The position numbers were made by a program, and so were the translations under genes. The notes under the pieces are model-generated. The model saw only the letters and a list, made by a program, of their open reading frames with translations. It was not told where the DNA came from and did not search any database. Below, one piece after another: positions 17,509 through 24,225 of a DNA stretch of 25,617 nt; the first letter of the stretch is position 1, and each line of letters starts with the position of its first letter. Source of the DNA: a virus; the IMG/VR virus record IMGVR_UViG_3300013306_000052, positions 1 to 25,617 of that record. One strand, written 5' to 3'.

Positions 17509-18969
17509 CTATGAATTGAATGGATCGTAATCAGATTGGTGGGTGCCATGCTCAATTGGCCGGCACTGGAACCGCTGACGGGCGAAGCGCCGCATCATGT
17601 AGGCGTAACGGGTGGCGGACAGGATGTCGTCGTTGAGCTTGACGATCTTCCCGTTCTCATCGCGGTGGTAACTCATCTTCTCGTCGAAGAAGTCAGTCAG
17701 GTGCGAGAAGATCTTGAATCGGCCGGTGGTCATGCGCTCGTACATCTCGACGAGGCCGATCTCTACGCCTACACCGCCGTCAGCCCAGGTTGCGTGGGTT
17801 GGCAGCATCTGCCAGCCAGCATCTACATAGGCCTTCTTCTGTTGCTCGCCTGACGACTTCTCAGACTGCAGGCCATCAGAGGGCCAGGCGGTGGGCACAT
17901 GGTTGGCCCAAGCCTTTACGGTGCCCCACACAGTGGATGGCGTGACCTTCGACTTCTTCCAGGCATGAGCCAGGTAGATCGTGTCCGACTCCATGTCGAT
18001 CCAGATCTGTACGTGTGCCTGTGGGTGATCCCAACCGAAGTCCATACCGTTGATGACCCAGTAGTGGTCAGGGCATGGGAACGGCTGGCACTTGATATCG
18101 TCGTCGCCGAAATCGAATATCAGGCCTGTGCCGAGCAATGGGAGCCCTTTGGATCGCATATCGCGCTGCCATTCCGGGTACATGCCGAGCAACTTGCGCT
18201 GAGTGTCGGCGGTCAAGTGCGGTGCATCGGCCCAGGTGGCGCGCTGGATGTATTGGCCCTCAGCTGGGCAGTCCATGAACTGAACAACCAGCTCGGTACG
18301 GCCATTCTCTGGGGTGAACGTCAGGATTCCCCGGCCGCCCAGGCCATTGTCACCAGTGGCTGTACGCGTCAGGACCTGCGGGTATATCGCTTTGTCTCGT
18401 GGCTCTTCGTCGATGTGGTACCAGTCGACGCTGTCGCCCATGATTGCGTGCTGTCCCTGGCTGTAGGACCAGAACTGCACTGTTGATTGGTTGCCTGAGC
18501 TGTGACGGACCGTGATCTGGCGCATTGCCCCGGACGTACCGGTAGCCGATAGATGCGCGATGATTCGGTCAGCAGGGATAAGCCCGCCAGTCCACTTGCC
18601 AGCCTCCAGCGTGCCGAATAGCGGCGTCTGTAGCAGGTCGCGGGTCTTCTCCATGGAGAACCCAAGCAGCCAGCACATCGGTGCATGGTCGAACTTGTGG
18701 CCTTCCCAGTCTTCCGGGTAGTCACCCAGCAGATGCATGGCATCGACTGTCAGTCCTGTGCGCGTCTTACCTACCCGGTTGGCCGCCATGAGCATGCACG
18801 AGGTGTGATCAGCCGTAGCCCTTACAAACTTGCGCTGCCACTCGTAAAGCGTCTCAAACTGGAGCAGGTGCCGCCTCTGCGCATCTCTGCGGGCCTTCTC
18901 TTCAAGCAGCGCCAATAGCTCAAGTTTCTCAGCCTTACTGACCTGAGAGCTTGGCGATTCTGCGATCAA
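17509..18969 (-). CDS. terL: Terminase large subunit
   Basis: A 486-aa ATPase-nuclease that packages DNA into the prohead. Walker A is AANRVGKT (residues 62-69) and Walker B with the catalytic Glu is WYHIDEEP (184-191). The RNase H-like nuclease has GMDFGWDHP with its first Asp at 311, a second strand around IWIDMESDTIYLAH, and NDDILSATRYA near 454-464. The likely start is TTG at 18969, supported by GGAAGA five bases upstream and the absence of a better ATG. It overlaps terS by 35 bases. The packaging mode (cos or headful) cannot be read from the sequence. Confidence 0.9.
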   Translation of the reverse strand: MIAESPSSQVSKAEKLELLALLEEKARRDAQRRHLLQFETLYEWQRKFVRATADHTSCMLMAANRVGKTRTGLTVDAMHLLGDYPEDWEGHKFDHAPMCWLLGFSMEKTRDLLQTPLFGTLEAGKWTGGLIPADRIIAHLSATGTSGAMRQITVRHSSGNQSTVQFWSYSQGQHAIMGDSVDWYHIDEEPRDKAIYPQVLTRTATGDNGLGGRGILTFTPENGRTELVVQFMDCPAEGQYIQRATWADAPHLTADTQRKLLGMYPEWQRDMRSKGLPLLGTGLIFDFGDDDIKCQPFPCPDHYWVINGMDFGWDHPQAHVQIWIDMESDTIYLAHAWKKSKVTPSTVWGTVKAWANHVPTAWPSDGLQSEKSSGEQQKKAYVDAGWQMLPTHATWADGGVGVEIGLVEMYERMTTGRFKIFSHLTDFFDEKMSYHRDENGKIVKLNDDILSATRYAYMMRRFARQRFQCRPIEHGTHQSDYDPFNS

Positions 18970-19558
18970 GTTCGTCTTCCGTCAGTTTGCTGCGGTCGTC
19001 ATTCGGTTGCTCGGCACCGACGTCGTAGGCCTGGCGCTCAAGCGTGATGAGGTTCTTCAGGGTCTCGCCAAGTTCCTTGAGCGTCTTGGTGCGGGACGGC
19101 AGGTCAATCACCTTGCGGTACAGGTCGTTTAGCTTGTCCAGCCCGTTGTCGTCTGGGTTAAGCAGCAACTCACCAAGCTGGTCGAATAGATCTCGGTTGT
19201 CAGTCAGCCCTTCCAGCTCATCCAGCAGCTTGCTGGCCAGCCGGCGGTAACGGCCGATGTCAGTACGGTGACCAATGCGGATGCTTGCAATGACCTGGGC
19301 GTTTGAATCAACAATCCCGCGCTCGGTTGCCAGCGCTTCCGTGGCAACCTGTGTGGCAACCTCTGATTTGGCAACCAGTGCATCAGCCCGCGCGGCGATC
19401 TTTGCCTTGAGGTCGCGCTCCCAAGAACAGGCCTTGGCCTTCTTCTGGATTGCGGTGTGCGATACGGCACATGCAGCAGCTATCTCGCGGACTGACAGCA
19501 GGCCTGCACGGTATAGCTGCTCTATGCGCTCCCAGTCAGTTGGCTGCTTATCGGCCAT
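18935..19558 (-). CDS. terS: Terminase small subunit
   Basis: A 207-aa DNA-recognition subunit for packaging. An N-terminal helix-turn-helix lies at about residues 20-42 (LLSVREIAAACAVSHTAIQ), followed by a Trp-Glu-Arg block (CSWERDL), then a long helical oligomerisation region. The C-terminus DELDRRIAKLSGQ may contact TerL. The ATG at 19558 overlaps the stop of the 70-aa gene (TAATG). It stands directly before terL. The pac or cos site it recognises is often near or within this gene but was not identified. Confidence 0.82.
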   Translation of the reverse strand: MADKQPTDWERIEQLYRAGLLSVREIAAACAVSHTAIQKKAKACSWERDLKAKIAARADALVAKSEVATQVATEALATERGIVDSNAQVIASIRIGHRTDIGRYRRLASKLLDELEGLTDNRDLFDQLGELLLNPDDNGLDKLNDLYRKVIDLPSRTKTLKELGETLKNLITLERQAYDVGAEQPNDDRSKLTEDELDRRIAKLSGQ

Positions 19559-19770
19559 TACTCACCAGCCAGCGCAGGCTTATCGGTGGACGAGGTGTCT
19601 ACTGGATCTGGCTTCACCTCGGCAGGCTCAACCTTCAGCCATTCAAAGTGATTGAAGATGGCCACGATGGCCCCGTGCTCGCCGATGAAGCGCAGATCTG
19701 GGCCCTGCGTGAAGGTGACAGCCTCAACCGAATGAGCGATGCCTGAGCAGTTAACGATGTACTTGGTCAT
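19558..19770 (-). CDS. Small phage protein, unknown function
   Basis: A 70-aa protein, MTKYIVNCSGIAHSVEA onward, with a beta-rich first half and a Pro/Asp/Thr-rich, probably disordered C-terminus (VKPDPVDTSSTDKPALAGE). It has no membrane segment and no recognised domain. The ATG at 19770 overlaps the Rz stop as ATGA, and its own stop overlaps the terS start, so it lies in a tightly coupled lysis-packaging junction. Confidence 0.65.
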   Translation of the reverse strand: MTKYIVNCSGIAHSVEAVTFTQGPDLRFIGEHGAIVAIFNHFEWLKVEPAEVKPDPVDTSSTDKPALAGE

Positions 19771-20243
19771 TGGGTTGCTCTCATGGAGTCGTAGGAGCGC
19801 TCACAGGCGAATCCGGCCCGGCGACTTGAGTCAAGCGCTGTTGCCAGGTCACCCGCGTAGCTGTCAGCTTCTGTGCGCAGCTGGGCGAGCAGATCGTTAA
19901 GGTCGTCGATTGTCTTGCCTCTTGCGGCAAGGCGGGCACGGAGATTGGCGCGATCGGCAAGCAGGCTGGACTGTTGTTGGCGCAGGCTGACACCCACAGC
20001 AACAAGCTCAGCAGCGTGAGCGTCATCGCTGATCTTTTGATTGGTTGCATCGGTGCGTACCTGTTCAATGGCTTGCTGGTGCTTCTGTTCGGCCTGGCGG
20101 GCCTGCTCGCTGGCTTCCTTGGCCTGACGCTCAATGCCTGACACGTACTCGGCATGAGCGGTCTGAGCGTTATCCAGGCGATGTGTCTGGATGCCCAGCA
20201 GCAGCACCAGGGCGGCTATGGCGGCGAATAGGTAGTTGGTCAC
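19767..20243 (-). CDS. Rz: Rz-like i-spanin
   Basis: A 158-aa inner-membrane spanin subunit that, with Rz1, fuses inner and outer membranes at the end of lysis. A single N-terminal transmembrane helix (about residues 3-18, YLFAAIAALVLLLGI) is followed by a long periplasmic coiled coil rich in Gln, Glu and Ala (about 22-115). The chosen start is GTG at 20243, which gives a GTGA overlap with the endolysin stop; a longer in-frame reading to 20420 would lie inside the endolysin gene and put the membrane helix in the middle. It encloses the Rz1 gene in another frame. Confidence 0.82.
   Translation of the reverse strand: MTNYLFAAIAALVLLLGIQTHRLDNAQTAHAEYVSGIERQAKEASEQARQAEQKHQQAIEQVRTDATNQKISDDAHAAELVAVGVSLRQQQSSLLADRANLRARLAARGKTIDDLNDLLAQLRTEADSYAGDLATALDSSRRAGFACERSYDSMRATQ
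19781..20050 (-). CDS. Rz1: Rz1-like o-spanin lipoprotein nested in Rz
   Basis: An 89-aa ORF fully inside Rz in a different frame. It begins MQPIKRSAMTLTLL, giving a basic n-region (Lys5, Arg6), then a hydrophobic core and a lipobox VSAC with Cys23. The mature part is about 67 residues with several prolines (PIAPISVPALP). This is the classic embedded Rz/Rz1 arrangement: the lipoprotein is anchored in the outer membrane and binds Rz. ATG 20050 is preferred because it supplies the charged signal-peptide start; ATG 20026 is a possible internal alternative. It ends 14 bases before the Rz stop. Confidence 0.8.
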   Translation of the reverse strand: MQPIKRSAMTLTLLSLLLWVSACANNSPACLPIAPISVPALPQEARQSTTLTICSPSCAQKLTATRVTWQQRLTQVAGPDSPVSAPTTP

Positions 20244-20665
20244 GACAGGAACAACTTCTGTTCGGCGGCGCGGCGGGTTACCAGCCCCTTGAGGACTTGG
20301 CCACCGGCTTTGTTCCAGTTCGGGAACTGACTGGCAGCACCGGCGAAGCTTCCAGCGTTCAGCAGGCGCAGCAGCGTTGAGTTTTCCAGAGCCTTGGCGC
20401 CTACGTTGAAGCTGAAGCACACCAGGGCGTCGAATTGGTTCTGATTGATTGGCACGCGGACTACGCGAGTAACTGCGCGCTCGAAGTCGTGCAGGTCCTC
20501 ACGGAGCAAGGTCTCAGCCTGGGCGCGGGTGATGGTGGTGCCCATCTGCACGTCACCGGTATGACCCCAGCCAATGGTTGGTACACCTACCGAATCCTTG
20601 TAGGCCTTCAGGCGCAGGCCTTCAGAGTCTTGGATCAGGGCAATACCCTTATCACTGGTGATCAT
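20240..20665 (-). CDS. Endolysin, GH24 (T4/P22-type) lysozyme
   Basis: A 141-aa muramidase cleaving the MurNAc-GlcNAc bond of peptidoglycan. The catalytic triad is visible: Glu15 in SEGLRLKAYKD, Asp24, and Thr30 in PTIGWGH. Other family segments are FDALVCFSFNVG (about residues 78-89) and the C-terminal LVTRRAAEQKLFL. There is no signal peptide or SAR helix, so it should stay in the cytoplasm until a holin opens the membrane. The ATG at 20665 overlaps the preceding membrane-protein stop as ATGA. The length is close to that of P22 lysozyme. Confidence 0.92.
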   Translation of the reverse strand: MITSDKGIALIQDSEGLRLKAYKDSVGVPTIGWGHTGDVQMGTTITRAQAETLLREDLHDFERAVTRVVRVPINQNQFDALVCFSFNVGAKALENSTLLRLLNAGSFAGAASQFPNWNKAGGQVLKGLVTRRAAEQKLFLS

Positions 20666-20985
20666 TTGCGCACGCTCTCATCATTCAGGCATTGCTCACA
20701 GTGCAGATAGCGGCACAGCCAGGCCTTGACGCGTGGCCAGTGGTTGGCTACGAACCAGTGGCGAAGGCAGGACAAGGCGATTGCTCCGTGAAAGGTGACG
20801 CCGGCGGTGGTCGGCGTGACAAAGACAGTCTCCGCCCGGGTGACGATCGCGAAACCCGAAACCATGATTGAGGCGTAGATGATCTTGCCGATGATTCCGT
20901 CGTGGACTCTTGCGCTCAGCATGCACCACATGGCCCAAAGGCTTATGGTGCCAATAAACAGGGTGCTCAACGTCTGAAGGCTCAT
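20662..20985 (-). CDS. Small membrane protein in lysis cassette (possible holin/antiholin)
   Basis: A 107-aa protein with two to three hydrophobic segments (about residues 4-24, 31-49 and 58-77), then a basic, Cys/His-rich C-terminal tail (CRYLHCEQC). The start is ATG at 20985, preceded by GGGGGAG with a 7-base spacer. It lies between the holin candidate and the endolysin, overlapping the latter's start. Such a pair suggests that one is the holin and the other an antiholin or accessory factor, but the sequence does not show which. Confidence 0.65.
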   Translation of the reverse strand: MSLQTLSTLFIGTISLWAMWCMLSARVHDGIIGKIIYASIMVSGFAIVTRAETVFVTPTTAGVTFHGAIALSCLRHWFVANHWPRVKAWLCRYLHCEQCLNDESVRK

Positions 20986-20988
20986 TGG

Positions 20989-21309
20989 TCAACTCCCCCC
21001 GAACTTAGAGCGCACGAGCGCCCACAGGTCAGCGGCTTTGATGGCGCGATTGATGGCGGTCATCAGCGATCCGCCAAAGGCTCCCAAGAGGAAGCCGACA
21101 CCGGCCACATTGCTGGGGTCTACGATCCCGAGGTAGGCGCTTACCATCCCCGTCAGATACAGGGCGCAGGCGACACCAGTGATCAAGAAGACCACCCAGG
21201 CCTTCCAGTCAGTCAGATCGTCCTTGTGCCACCAGCTTGCAACGATGGCTCCAAACAGGCCGGCAATGATCCACTCAGCCTTGTCGAGCACGCGATGAAA
21301 GAATTCCAT
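20989..21309 (-). CDS. Holin candidate
   Basis: A 106-aa membrane protein with three hydrophobic helices (about residues 12-27, 37-60 and 68-87). The C-terminal pattern VGFLLGAFGGSLMTAINRAI, ending in LVRSKFGG, resembles holins of Burkholderia/Pseudomonas podoviruses. Holins permeabilise the inner membrane on schedule to release the endolysin. The start is ATG at 21309 after GAGAGG with an 8-base spacer. It is the first gene after the late control region, as expected for the first late gene in a lambda-like plan. Confidence 0.72.
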   Translation of the reverse strand: MEFFHRVLDKAEWIIAGLFGAIVASWWHKDDLTDWKAWVVFLITGVACALYLTGMVSAYLGIVDPSNVAGVGFLLGAFGGSLMTAINRAIKAADLWALVRSKFGGS

Positions 21310-21404
21310 GCGCTCGACCTCTCAGTTGCATGTGGGTATGAATAAAAAACGGCCAATGGCTGCGGCCTGGCGTAAGTGCTGGGGAACAGTTCGCCGAATT
21401 TGAG

Positions 21405-21441
21405 GAATAAAAAAAGCCCCGCTGGTTTAGGGCGGGGCTTT
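21405..21441 (-). terminator. Strong Rho-independent terminator (tR'-like)
   Basis: A 7-bp GC stem (GCCCCGC 21416-21422 with GCGGGGC 21432-21438), extended by three A-T pairs, with a 9-base loop. On the minus strand it is followed by TTTTTTTATT. It would stop all transcription entering the lysis and structural genes from upstream unless polymerase is modified, for example by the nearby Q protein. Confidence 0.88.
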
Positions 21442-21557
21442 GTCGGCTTGAGGCGAAGGTTGATCATTCCCTCTCTTGGCTATCCTGCTGCCAGGACCTC
21501 ATGCTGTGCTGCCTTGCGGCGAATAGGCCTCGGAATTTTTGTCGAGGCTCCGAGTCC

Positions 21558-21589
21558 TCTATACCAACCGTCAATTGACAGAAGGTCAA
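21558..21589 (-). promoter_or_regulatory. Candidate late promoter (pR'-like) with Q-site-like repeats
   Basis: Minus-strand extended -10: TGG followed by TATAGA (21563-21558). There is no good -35 at 17 bp; TTGACC (21589-21584) lies 20 bp upstream of the -10. The perfect palindrome GTCAATTGAC (21570-21579) sits between the two, and TTGAC occurs twice, 15 bp apart. Initiation would be near 21551, giving a short leader up to the terminator. Candidate Q-binding repeats within a promoter are known for lambdoid phages; that assignment here is inference. Confidence 0.45.
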
Positions 21590-21741
21590 GCAGGTGGCCG
21601 GTGCTGATCTCCGGCATGACGCTTGGTTTCTCTTCGCATGCGCCGCGTTATTCCATTGTCTGCCAGGGCCTACGGTTTCCTTGCTCATCAGCCTGAGCAT
21701 TTACCTGCTTTCGAAGCGGTAAAACCGCATCTTTGGGCACA

Positions 21742-22287
21742 TTACTCCCGGCCATTTGAACAGTCAACCGGTTTGTTACGTTCTAACATATCTTTACAGT
21801 ATCGAAGCACGCCGATGTAATTTTGGTCGTTCCCGATCTCGGCTAAGTCAAGCAGGTCATCCGTGATTTTAAACCATTCACCCCTGAGTCGGCTTTTGGA
21901 GAATATTGTGTGAAGGGTTGGCTCAAAGATGGACGGCGCCCGGAAGTGGCAAAGCAGTGTTAGCTTGTTTGGATTGGACACCTGCAGCTCAGCCATCCTC
22001 TTCTTTACGTTATCTGCTCGCCCTATTTTTACAGCGCCAGTCCCGCCACAGATGATGAAATAGATGTAAGTGAACGACTTGGCGTACCAAGAAAGCCCTG
22101 ACTTGGCGAGTTGCTCGCCCTTTCCTGGGCCATTTTGTCGGGCGCTCGCAATATACGATGTCTTCTCGATCTCATCGTCGATCATACGCATGATTCGCTC
22201 GTTTACAGGAAGGCACTCATCAACGTGAGATCCCTTGCTGGCGAAAGAACGGTCACACATTAGTCGTCTGGCTCGTGAGCGGATCAT
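21742..22287 (-). CDS. T5orf172 / MUG113 (GIY-YIG-like) protein
   Basis: A 181-aa protein whose C-terminal half resembles the T5orf172/MUG113 branch of the GIY-YIG nuclease superfamily: IYFI (75-78), KIGR (87-90), the helix NVKKRMAELQ, FEPTLH with a conserved Glu (121-126), and GEWF (136-139). The N-terminal 70 residues are charged and unassigned. Such proteins are thought to cut or bind DNA, but many are uncharacterised. The start is ATG at 22287, overlapping the antiterminator stop as ATGA. It is visibly more AT-rich than its neighbours and lies between Q and the late control region, suggesting later insertion. Confidence 0.72.
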   Translation of the reverse strand: MIRSRARRLMCDRSFASKGSHVDECLPVNERIMRMIDDEIEKTSYIASARQNGPGKGEQLAKSGLSWYAKSFTYIYFIICGGTGAVKIGRADNVKKRMAELQVSNPNKLTLLCHFRAPSIFEPTLHTIFSKSRLRGEWFKITDDLLDLAEIGNDQNYIGVLRYCKDMLERNKPVDCSNGRE

Positions 22288-22640
22288 GCTGCCACCCCCA
22301 TTTCCATGTACGCCTCGACATACCCCTTGGCGGCTATGAGGTATTCACGAACCTTCAGGCGCGGCTCACCAACGATCCGCCCGACCTCGGCAAGGGTTCG
22401 ATCAGACCTGTAAAAGATCACTACGCATTCGGCCGTCTTTGGGTAGCGCTGCGCCATCCTGGCCACAATCTGGTCAACCAGCAACGCCTCATCGTCGGTG
22501 ATGTCGGCATCAGGAAAGTCGGATACCTGCTCAACATTGTCCCGCATCAGGACGTATGAAGGGGACGTGCACCGAGGAACGCCTACCTGTTGACGGCTCC
22601 AGCGGCCCCAGTGGGTCAGAAGGTCTTCTGCGTCTCTCAT
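22284..22640 (-). CDS. Q: Phage antitermination protein Q-like
   Basis: A 118-aa protein matching the Phage_antitermQ type: DLLTHWGRWSRQQVG (about residues 6-20), TSPSYVLMRDNV (about 25-36), ITDDEALLVDQIVARM (about 47-62), VVIFYRSDRTLAEVGRIVG (about 73-91), and a helix-turn-helix-like C-terminus (LKVREYLIAA). These proteins load onto RNA polymerase at the late promoter and let it pass downstream terminators. The position at the end of the early operon, upstream of a promoter-terminator interval and the lysis genes, is the expected one. The ATG at 22640 overlaps the upstream stop as ATGA. Confidence 0.82.
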   Translation of the reverse strand: MRDAEDLLTHWGRWSRQQVGVPRCTSPSYVLMRDNVEQVSDFPDADITDDEALLVDQIVARMAQRYPKTAECVVIFYRSDRTLAEVGRIVGEPRLKVREYLIAAKGYVEAYMEMGVAA

Positions 22641-23791
22641 GTTGCACCTACCTTAAGCATGTCGGAGCTGATCGTGAGGCGCCCTACCTCGCCGTATGCC
22701 TTGTGGTAGGTGATGACCTTGGCGTCACGGCCACTGATCCAACCGCCGCGGCTTGCGTAGGCATCAGGAGCAGCCAGGGTGCGGTGCTGTTCCACGATCA
22801 TCAGGTTGTTTTCCTTGATGTCGACGTGGTGCAGGTGACCCAGGTGCGCGTAGCTGTGTTTGGTACGGCCAAAGACGTCGCGAAACTTGGCAACGAACAC
22901 GTCGGCCACGGCCGTCGGTTTCTTCTTGTGCCCATGGTGAAAGAACAAGCTGGTCTGGCCGTGCTCCACGCAGTAGTAAGGGTCAGGACTGCGGTCAACG
23001 GTGATGCGTGGCTCGTTCTCGTAGATGGCCGAGAACCATTCTCGCAACCAGATGGAACTGGCAGTGTCGTGGTTACCCTCAGCCATCAGCACGTGAACCC
23101 GCTGGTGCTTGGTGAGCAGCATGTCGACGACACGGAGGGTTACCCTGATCGCCACACGCACCAGCTTCTGGAACCGGGTATCAGCGTCGAGCAGATGCTT
23201 GCTTGCAGGCGTCACAGCATCGAGGCCGTCCCAGTGCAGGTAATCCCCGAGCTGCGCAAACACACCGATCTCAGCATCCGGAGCCATACGGATGGCCTCG
23301 GCAAACCAGGCAATAAGCTGGTGCTCGGCAATGCTCAGGTCGTAGTCGGCGCCCGTTTCCTCGTGCCAGGACAAAAGGCCAAGGTGGTAGTCGGTGACGA
23401 CGTAGCAGTTCAGCAGATCGGTATTGCAGGCGGCCGGTGCTGGAGCGAACGCCATACGCGGTAACTCCTCTCCCATTGCCGCAATGGCTGCTTCCATCAG
23501 TTCCCGCTGACGCTGCTCGTCCGATGAGGTTTTAACCCACTGAAGCACCGGCGCCTTGACTCCCTCCTTGTAGAGACTCGACGTGCCGCTCAGCCGAAAC
23601 CCATCCGGCACGATATGCACCATGTCGTGCTCCGGGCTCCAGCCTTTTCGCACCAGATTGGCCTTACGCCTTTCCAGTGTCCGGATATTAATCCCGAGAA
23701 ACTTAGCCGCGTCCGCCATTTTCATGGTCTTCAGGGCTTCGATGGTCTGCGCCTCAGTGACCTGATCGGTTGTTTCTTTGACTGTGGTCAT
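22637..23791 (-). CDS. Metallophosphoesterase with N-terminal HTH-like segment
   Basis: A 384-aa calcineurin-like phosphoesterase. All the metal-binding motifs are visible: DYH (Asp134, His136), GD (182-183), GNHD (239-242), HHGH (285-288) and GHLH (318-321). The first 75 residues contain a helix-turn-helix-like stretch (KMADAAKFLGINIRTLERR, about 24-42), so the protein may bind DNA. The substrate is unknown; family members act on DNA ends, nucleotides or phosphoproteins. Similar two-part proteins occur just before Q in Pseudomonas-type phages. The ATG at 23791 overlaps the upstream stop as ATGA. Confidence 0.85.
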   Translation of the reverse strand: MTTVKETTDQVTEAQTIEALKTMKMADAAKFLGINIRTLERRKANLVRKGWSPEHDMVHIVPDGFRLSGTSSLYKEGVKAPVLQWVKTSSDEQRQRELMEAAIAAMGEELPRMAFAPAPAACNTDLLNCYVVTDYHLGLLSWHEETGADYDLSIAEHQLIAWFAEAIRMAPDAEIGVFAQLGDYLHWDGLDAVTPASKHLLDADTRFQKLVRVAIRVTLRVVDMLLTKHQRVHVLMAEGNHDTASSIWLREWFSAIYENEPRITVDRSPDPYYCVEHGQTSLFFHHGHKKKPTAVADVFVAKFRDVFGRTKHSYAHLGHLHHVDIKENNLMIVEQHRTLAAPDAYASRGGWISGRDAKVITYHKAYGEVGRLTISSDMLKVGAT

Positions 23792-24225
23792 TGGGCGTCT
23801 CCGGCGATGGTGTAGTGCGTTGGGGTCTTGTCTTCGTGCATGGCCTTGAGGCGCGCCACATGAGGCGTAAGCGAATTGATCAGGTCTCGGTAGCCACCAG
23901 GGTGCATACGGTCATCGTTGAGCTTCCCGGCTGCCTCTGCGTCGACAATGATGGCCAGGCAGGCAAGCGCATGGGCCAGATGCGGCAGTCCGCTATCTGG
24001 ATCGACTGCCTCCCCTTCGAACCATGCGTTCAAGTGGCGACTGGCGGCGTCGTAGTAGATCGAGGCGCGGATACCGACGGCCCGGAAGTTTGACCGGCCG
24101 TACTTGAGCATTCCGTCGAGAAGTCCAAGGCTGCCCAATGCGGTCGCAGTTGTAGGCCAGAGGTGCAACGGCAATTTGCCGCTGCCAATCAGGTCTTTAG
24201 GGTTGGAAGGCTTCAGTTCGCTCAT
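23788..24225 (-). CDS. dATP/dGTP diphosphohydrolase-like protein (former DUF5664)
   Basis: A 145-aa protein matching the dATP/dGTP diphosphohydrolase N-terminal family: the NPKD motif (residues 8-11), GSGKLPLHLWP, LLDGMLKYGRSNFR (about 36-49), YYDAASRHLNAW (about 57-68), and DSGLPHLAHALACLAII (about 77-93). Family members hydrolyse purine dNTPs, and some occur in phages with modified purines. The start is ATG at 24225 in an ATGA overlap; the longer in-frame reading to 24381 runs through the preceding gene and is rejected. It probably tunes the dNTP pool during infection. Substrate specificity is unknown. Confidence 0.78.
   Translation of the reverse strand: MSELKPSNPKDLIGSGKLPLHLWPTTATALGSLGLLDGMLKYGRSNFRAVGIRASIYYDAASRHLNAWFEGEAVDPDSGLPHLAHALACLAIIVDAEAAGKLNDDRMHPGGYRDLINSLTPHVARLKAMHEDKTPTHYTIAGDAQ

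Larger units (their letters stand above)
21310..21741 (-). other. Gene-free late control region
   Basis: A 432-bp interval between the last early gene and the holin. It holds a strong terminator (21405-21441), a candidate promoter (21558-21589), a 6-bp hairpin just downstream of that promoter (GCCTCG 21527-21532 with CGAGGC 21543-21548) and a small GCGGT-AAA-ACCGC hairpin at 21715-21727. No convincing gene: the longest minus-strand ORF (21464-21700) runs across the promoter and has an odd Arg/Gln/Ser composition. The layout mirrors the lambda Q-pR'-tR' region, with a predicted leader RNA of roughly 110-145 nt. Confidence 0.6.

Noticed and set aside
21341-21368. Possible second terminator upstream of the holin gene
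   Set aside because: A T-run follows on the minus strand, but only a 4-bp GGCC stem with a 9-base loop can be formed, which is too weak to call.
21464-21700. 78-aa minus-strand ORF in the gene-free interval
   Set aside because: It has a weak ribosome-binding site, Arg/Gln/Ser-heavy composition and no recognisable domain, and it runs through the candidate late promoter. Kept as non-coding.
21690-21740. tRNA-like TTCGAA element
   Set aside because: The sequence around it does not give a 5-bp T-arm or a cloverleaf on either strand.
22556-23464. 302-aa plus-strand ORF
   Set aside because: It is a shadow of the metallophosphoesterase gene, whose catalytic motifs are all intact.
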